From Psococerastis gibbosa (lineage: Eukaryota; Arthropoda; Insecta; Psocodea; Psocidae): a stretch of DNA of 64,000 nucleotides. This document shows positions 35,301-43,700 of this stretch, one piece after another (position 1 is the first letter of the stretch; the number at the start of each line of letters is the position of its first letter). A model generated the notes under the pieces. The model had not been told where the DNA came from. It saw only the letters and a list, made by a program, of their open reading frames with translations, and did not search any database. Location of the stretch: NCBI GenBank assembly GCA_963971405.1, contig OZ020486.1, positions 5,022,001 through 5,086,000 on the forward strand, in the 5' to 3' direction. Made by a program: the position numbers and the translations under genes.

Positions 35301-38300
35301 AACTATAGTTTAATTGAAGTATAATTTTGTAAACTACGGTACATTCATGGACTACAGAATATCAGTCATGTACCTTCCATTCAAGATAACAGCATATGAA
35401 TGGTAACGGTAACATTAAATAGTTTTACGGTAGAACTATGCAGCTCCTCGGCAAAATATTAATATATTATTTTCGGGAATATTATTGTTATTTTGTTTCC
35501 ACTAATAAATTAATTTTAGTTTTCAATATCAAGGGGATACAATTTCGGATTTTAGGGGTGGGTCCGGGGGTCTGGACCCCCCCCCCCCCAAATTAAATGA
35601 ACTTACACTAGATAATATGGGTTTACAGTGAGAATTAAAAATAATGAAGTTTTTTAATGTTATAATCCACTGAATCTGCCGGCGCGGAGGCAAAATCCGC
35701 CCTTGAGGGGATAGCCCCCTGGCCCCCTTCTTGACGCCCTTTAGGTCACTTACCCGTGTAGCGAAGAATGTAAAATGTGAAGCTGATCATTAAAACGTTG
35801 TTGTAGCCGCAATAGTCTATGATTAAGTCAGCCTTCCACAGCAAAGGCAAAGCGAGCAGAGCTCCAAACGCGATCGAGCATCCGATGAATATTTCCAGAC
35901 CTTCGGTATCAGGAACCATGTGCCTGAAAAAAAACTATTGGTATAAAAACCGACCCGGCTAGAGGAATGGAGCCATCCGCACCAAAGACAAAGCAAGCTG
36001 TACATGACTACGTCATGGTACAGGTACATTGATAAACAAAGGATTAAAACATTATTGGTATAAACGGATACCTTGCTTACGGCATCTTCTACAGGAAAAG
36101 TATTGATGAAATGGTCACTGAGCAATCAGAAAGTACCTAAGACAGTGGTTCCCAACTGGTGGTCCGCGGACCCCAGCGGTCCACAAGACCCTGGCAAAAG
36201 GTCCAAGGGAATGCCTGCAGTGACTTAAGAGTTATTTACAAGAACATTAAGATTAAGCCGAGAATACACAAACTTGTAAAAAACATGCGTGCCAAAGTTT
36301 CACACTAACTTTGTCGTACGTTAAAAAATAAAAATTATTATTATTATTGATGAGTTAGTCCGCAGGCCACCACTGGTTGGGCACCACTGACCTAAAACAT
36401 AATGTAGGTTGCTTTTCCTTTAAGATTAATTGGGTGAAGCATAAAGCGTCATATAAAAATCCCCTTGGAGTAACTATAAGTCTGACCAAAACTGGTTGAA
36501 TATACTATAAATTTTAGGTTTCTGAAATTTATTCCAGAAAATACTGAAATCAAAATCAAAATGATGAAGACCACATGGGAAGAATGAGGAATGTCAATAA
36601 ATGTAAGTTTCGAGAAAAATTGATTTCAAGATATCACACTCATCGTTTTTTCCCAGACCACGGTTTCTTCAAACCTCCTTTAAATCATCTTTAAAGTTTT
36701 ATTGTTTTTCCAATTTTAAATGCACCATTGGATTCCTCGGAAAAACTACACAAGAAAAGTGTTAAGTTGGCAAAATCGTCTTTTTGAACACTCATCATTC
36801 TTCCCTTGCTGTGGTCTTCAAATACTTTTTTCATCTTGCCTAAAATGAAATAATTTACATGCTGGTGATCGGTAAATACCTGACATCTTAATATTGATAG
36901 CGGATGAAATTTATTTCAATCTAAGATAAAAGACAGCGATTGATTTTATTATTTTCACTAACCTTCCTTCCTGAACCTAAATTGCAACTTAGCAAACTTA
37001 AAAAACTTACCAAGGGACATGACTGTAATGAGGTCCCCAAAGAATTCCCAAAAGTGTAAGAACAAACAGCAGTCCGTAAAATTCAGGTTTGTGTCGAAAT
37101 TGAACATAGGAGGTTGTTCTCAACCAATTAGGAGGTCCAATAGCCATTCCACTGAAAAAAAATAATAAGAAATAAAAATAAGTACATTATTAATGCCGGT
37201 TTTGACAATTTTTTGGTTGCTTCTATACCACTCATCCTAATAAGCTAACACCTCAATATGCATTGGCGAATACAGGCATGGGCCAGCCAGAAAATACTTA
37301 CGTTGATATAACCAAGGTGAAAACGGCAATAACTGAAACAACTGCAAAAATGGCGATTCCAATCAAGTAGGGAGGTAGAGCCGCCCCTGGATCATGCAGC
37401 GGGGATTCTGTGGACTGAAGGTAACCGCCAAGGGATGAGAAGAGTGCGTACGCCGCTGATGGGATTAGAAACTCTGGACCAATCCGAGGCCGGATAGCAG
37501 ACACTACTGCACCAATCAGAAGCGAGATTGAGGTGGACAGGAAGAGGTCGCCAAGAATTCTGAGCTGTGGAAAGTACGTAAGTTAAGAGTGAGCCCATAT
37601 TTTATGGTGTGAGTGGATGTCCTGCTAATAAGGTAAAGCACGACCTTCTTGGGGTTCGTTCGTGACAGTGGCGATACCATAGCCTAAAGATAATTCCAAT
37701 AGTTATACTTTTCATGAGGAAACCCGTGCCAAATAACTGGAATACGGTATCTGCCTTACCTGTAGCCTATACTTCAATTCTCACTGCACGAAGAAGGGGA
37801 AGCCCAATGAAGAGATACAACTAGAAACCGGATTGGGAAATGTCTGAGAAGAGTGGGATTGGTACCATAAGGTACCGGATTGATTAGAAAAATGAACTGG
37901 TGAGAAGTGAGTTCGGAGTGGAAGAACCATTGATGGAGAGGATTGCGAAGAGAGGGAGGATACTGCAATGAAGTAAAGCGAATGGATAACAGCAGGTGCA
38001 GGAAATGACTGGAGGAAGAAATATAGGAAAAACGAAGAAGGGGAAGCCCAATGAGGAGATGCAGCTAGAAACCGGATTGGGGACTGTCTTAGAAGAGTAA
38101 GAATGGTACCATAGAAGGTACCAGATTGGTTAGAAATGAACTTGTGAGAAGAGAGTGGAAGAACCATTGATGGAGAGGATAAAGCGAAAAGCGAGAAAGA
38201 AATAGAGGAAACACGAAGAAGAACGAAGAGATGCAGCTAGAAACCGGGTTAGGGACTGTCTTAGAAGAGTGGGACTGGTACCAGAAAAAAATGTTGAATA

Positions 38301-40697
38301 ATCAGAAGTGGAGAGACCGGAGGTAATGGATCGAGGAGGCTCACATATCACACCCGGCCAACTGGAGCTGATTATGGATGACGATGATTGTCATGGTCAC
38401 TTTGGAGTTTGGTTGTTACAGACAAATAAAATGAAATTTGGAGGCAAAGTGAACCTTAGAACGACCCTGGGTAGCTGGGTAAGCCACCGCCCACCAGTCA
38501 TCAAGGGTCTTTATACTTAGCTTATGGTATCGTGTGTTTTTTTTTGGTTTGTATTTGTACCCTGTTCTCATTATTGTTATTATACCTTGAGTCTTACAAC
38601 CGTCAACACGCAACAATAATTTTAGCACTAGAACCCCCAATTAGGCCAGGCTGTCACAACCTTTCACAATGATGATGAACTGATCTTACACACTTGCATA
38701 ACCTCAGTTCTGCAGTATTGCATAACCTCAGTTCTGCAGTATTGCATCCAAAGCTTACGATGCCTACTAACTAAAATACTTCCCTTATTTTCCCTATTCG
38801 CATATTGTTTACTGATTTTCAGTAAAATGCACTTGAGTATACATTCACTAAAACATCTTACCACTAAATAAAGCCAGAAGGTTTGATTGGGGTCGCCGAT
38901 CGTCCTGTAGAATTGTGTATCGCGTAAAATACTTCCTGGAGCGTATGCCTCTTCAATGTCGCAGAACACGTTGGAGGAATCCAACATAGCATTTATTCGG
39001 CACGTAATATTACCCCCTGTAAATCAAATAACTTTCTGTAAAGTAAAATACTACTATGGTGCAATAGAACAACAGTATATAAGTCTAGTCAGGCGCGGAT
39101 CAACGGGGAGGGGGGGGGGCTATGGGGGCTATAGCCCCCCCCCATTAGGTTCCTCAAATTGTGCAAAACCCCACTATTTTAGTCTTATTTTTTACAAATT
39201 TTCTCCCGGGGGAGATCCCCGGGCCCCCCTTGTGCACAATTGTATTAATTTTCTATAATATAGAACCCTTATTGCTCTGAAAATGCGTAAATCCCCCAAT
39301 ACTTCAGCCCTATTTTTCAAAATGTTTTCGTATTTAATCTTAGCCCCCTCCTTGGTCTCATTCTAGATCCGCGCCTGAGTCTAGTCTAGATCAGCAGTCC
39401 CCAAACTTAGTTCATTCGAGGGCGAGGTACTTTACCGCGGGCCGCAGGTCTAAAAATGAAAAAGAGAAAATTGTCAAGGTATATTTTTAATTTAATGAGA
39501 GCCGTGAAACTGTTTAATATTTTCTTCAACAATTTCTCAAATATTGGTATTCTCCTCACAGCAGGCTATTTGCAGAATTTTTCATTTTTTGTCAGTTAGG
39601 CCCCGGGCCAAAGTTTGGGGATGGCTGGTCTAGATTGTTCAACGATTGAGAGCAGAAAACATAGAGTTCTACCGGTTTTTTGTACAATCTCTTTATTGAC
39701 ATCTTTTTGTACATCTCTCTATGTTCCAGAGGTGTGCACCTATGTAGGCTAAAGAAGGTGTACGGCACCTTGCCTAGCCTGGGTGACACTCATGCTTATG
39801 GTACTATGGGCAGGGACGACCTTGTGATCCCTATGCATAGAACCAGTAGGTATGAGGGTAAACCAGCCTATGCAGGTGCTAGATACTTACAAGGGCTGCC
39901 TAGGAACATTAGAGAGGTGAAAGAAATGACAGCTTTTAGAAGACAAGTAAATTTAAGAAGCTCATAGACCAATGCTTGTATGCGGAGGACATGATGTGGA
40001 ACCAGTGGCGGATCCACAGGGGGGTCAGGGGGTTCATGACCCCCCTAAATGAGTAAATTCATAAGATACCTGGTAAATTTTTTTTTTTTTTGTGTGGATA
40101 AAACTCAACTTTTCAACAAAAAAAATTATCTTTTAAACTTACAAAAAACTTGTGACCCCCCCTCCTAAATTTTCCGCTGGATCCGCTACCACTACCAACA
40201 ACTGGTATATTGCTTTAGACTATTTTTAAGTGTTTCATTTATTTATTGTTATTGTGTTTTAGAACGCCTATTGTTTCATGTTATGACTCAATACAGAGAT
40301 TTTCTATTCTAGCCTATTCTAGTCTTTTCTCACAAGAATTATCCACCGTAGAGCAGTCAAAAATATACAGTAAACTAAACAGAAGTCTCTCAACATTTCT
40401 ATTGTACATGACATTTTGCCGTAACTAACATTTTTTGGTCATAGTTCTTGGTCAGGGAATGTTTTCACAATATTTTTCACTATCACAATATTCCCCCCCC
40501 CCCCCCGCCCCCCCATGTTTGACCAAGCACTAACTTATATACAATAGAGTGAGCGTTTTGGCAGAATTATTTTTATTATTTTTGGCAGAAGAATTATGGC
40601 AATTATATTCTTAAGATTGTAAGGATTAATGCACCCCCCCCCCCTCTCCCAAATCCTATAGTATCACCATCTGACTCCGAATGCCTTAGCAGTTATA

Positions 40698-40744
<47 letters not shown>

Positions 40745-43700
40745 ACAAAAGGTTAATCGCATACAAACAATTCAAGGAATGTATCCGATTGACCTCTTCA
40801 GTCGTCTCACTAAGTTACCTAATAGGTACTTGTGTCGAGCAATGACACGTCTCCGATCGCATGACGTGTAGAGACTCGCACAAGTACAAGCACGCTACCA
40901 CCTGGCCATCGAAGTCGATTAAAAAGTATACATTCGTGGCAAATGGTCAAAAGGGGTACCAAGGATACATGAAGGGGGCCAGTGGATTTAGTTACTTACC
41001 TAGGCGGTATTTGCAGGTTTCATCTTGCTGGTCTGCATCCTTGAGAGAGATGTTGAGTTCGAATGCGTTTGAATTTGGCGCGTAAGCGTAGCATGTCCGG
41101 TTGGCGGGGCCCCCATGACAGATGTGCGGAAGTCCAGGTTCAGCGCCAGGTTCTGAGACAGTGGCTGTCTGCAAAACAGAAATTTTTGTCATCCATGCAG
41201 ATAGTCTGTTAGACAATAGTGCAAGTTAGAACTGGGAAAACTGTTCTAAATATGGTTCGTCAGTCAGTCAGTCAGTGTCCACCATATGGACGTACTCACA
41301 ACTACAGTACCTTGTTTTCTAGTTATGTAAATATGTATGAATTAATTGATTTAAAGATATTGCGTTTATCTTACTATGCAGCCTTTTCCGAGCTCGGTAA
41401 CTGGCGTTTGTTTTTTCAGTAAGATTATTATCTTGGCAGACAGCAGCGGAAGTGTAGTAGCAGTTGCATTGGTAATATAATAAGGACAAAAAGACTTAAA
41501 TAATAATTGATAACATTAAAAAAACTATTGACAGTTTAGTTTCAGAGATTGAGAGAGAGGTTTCGAATTGTGAGTTTGGCGCCAATATTCAAAATTGGGA
41601 CGACTGCCCTCCTGCCCGAAATGTTGAAATCCAGTGTTATGACTGCAGAGCTGCCTTTGTTTATTTTATTTCTTATTTTTATATTTTCAATTCAATTCAA
41701 TTTTTTTTTCAAACCAGCTCAATGGTATATTAAAAAAAAAATACCTCTTCATCGTCTTCATCATCTTCATCATCGAGCACATCAATAGTTTCAGGCTCTA
41801 TAATTCTTCTATGCGGTGGTTCAGTTCCATCCCGAGAGGGCAAACCCGTTTTACTAATATCTCCATCAATACTCCCTCCAAAATTCAAACCAGCATCATC
41901 ACGACAATTTGTCAAGCTAATAATTCCGGTCCGCTCCACCGGATACTGGTAGCAGCTCTCCAGTTTGTGGTATCTCTTCTGTATAAGAATAGCTCCACTG
42001 TTTTCGCAAGCAAATGTCACAGCAGCTTCTCTGGGCTCTAACCTAACCACGACAGGAACTGCAAGCAGAAGGCTGTAGGAAATGGCAGCAAGTAGGATCG
42101 TGGAGGCGAGAGTGTAGCGAATGACTCGATTGGTTTCGGGTCGGTATTCTGCTGTTTGTTTGGTCTTCTTCTTTTTAGTGCCAAAGAAGTCAACCAGAGG
42201 ACCGGCTACAATAGGTCCTAGGGCAGCGATGAGGGGTGCTATGATTGAGATCAGGCGTGCTTCGGAGAGGTTCAGACCAACGGAGAGAGTGTGGAGGGGC
42301 AGGAACGGCAGAAAGACTGCAATACCTGAAAAATGAGAATTTGGTTTTAGCGCGAGTACCTACCTCGATCGTTGGTAAAATTTCTAAAGGACGGCAACGC
42401 CATGTTGCAAGGCAGTATCCCATGAGATCCCCCCCCCCCCATAAATAAAAAATACTAAATAAATTTAGCGGAGTTAAGGCTTTGCAGCCCTCTCTGACAC
42501 TCATTAGGAGGTTCATGGGCGCAGATATTAATTCTTTTTAGAGAGGGGGCCTGAAGCTATCTTCCATACAGACCTGCATACATTAGGGGGGGGGGGGCTG
42601 ATTACACACTCCAATATTATTCAGATCGAATATAAAAAAAAACGTGGCACGACAGCCCATATATAGGCCTATATACATATATATATATATTGGCTTACGC
42701 TCATCGCCGTCATTGATGAATTGTCAGAAATGTATTTATTTTCTCTTAAATGTTGTTGTCAATTTTCTGGTCAGTACACAATTGTTATTGTTATTGTTAG
42801 GCCTCAGGCTGAGGCCCTCAACACAGGTAGAAGAAACTCTCTCATGACCACTGCTCTATGTATGGGATCTAGTGGTCAGTAACATGCCCAAATTCAGACC
42901 TAATAATGGAACCATATTGTAATTATTTACTATATTATATTGTATATATGCAATAGGGGAATTAAATAGACCCGAAATATTGGGGGTTCATGAATTTTGA
43001 CAGTAGTCAAGTTCATTGTACATTGTCAGGACATGTAGCGTAGTGGTACGGACTCTGACTTTCACCCGAAAGGTTGTTGGTTCGAGTCTCACACTGGCTA
43101 AATTTTCTGGCCATGCTTCGGAGGGCATGTAAAGCAGGCGGTCCCGGGTCATCCTAGTTGAGTGTAAGAGAGGGCTTTATAGCCCTAACTCCGCTAGGTT
43201 GGCTTAGTAATAGAAACAATAAAAAGTCTTTATTTATTTATTTATTTTTAGAATTCAAAGACTGAGGCCTACTGAATTCCACGCGAAAAAGGCTTCCGGG
43301 GGTCTCCACCGATGAGATTTATATGGGGTTGCACGTATTTTGACTGTAAAAACCAAAAATTTTGACATACGAAGGCTTAGGCCTATTTATAAAACAGCGA
43401 AATAGGTGACCCTGACCTTACCCCGGGGAAAGCTTTTTGAGTATATTCTTGCTATGTACCCGCGGTTTGAAGTTTCTTCAAAATCAGTGTGCGCGATTAA
43501 AAAACCAGTCAACCATCAGCCGTGGCACGACGACCTAATGATGAGGGTGTATACCTGTGGACTGGTAGAGGAGTCTCTCTCTTGACCACAGCTCTATTAG
43601 GATGTAGTGGTCAGCAACATGCCCGACAGCCGTTTTTTTTCCTTACCCAGGTAAGCCAGCCATTGTGGTTGAATGGACCAGATAGGGAGAGGTGAGCGGG

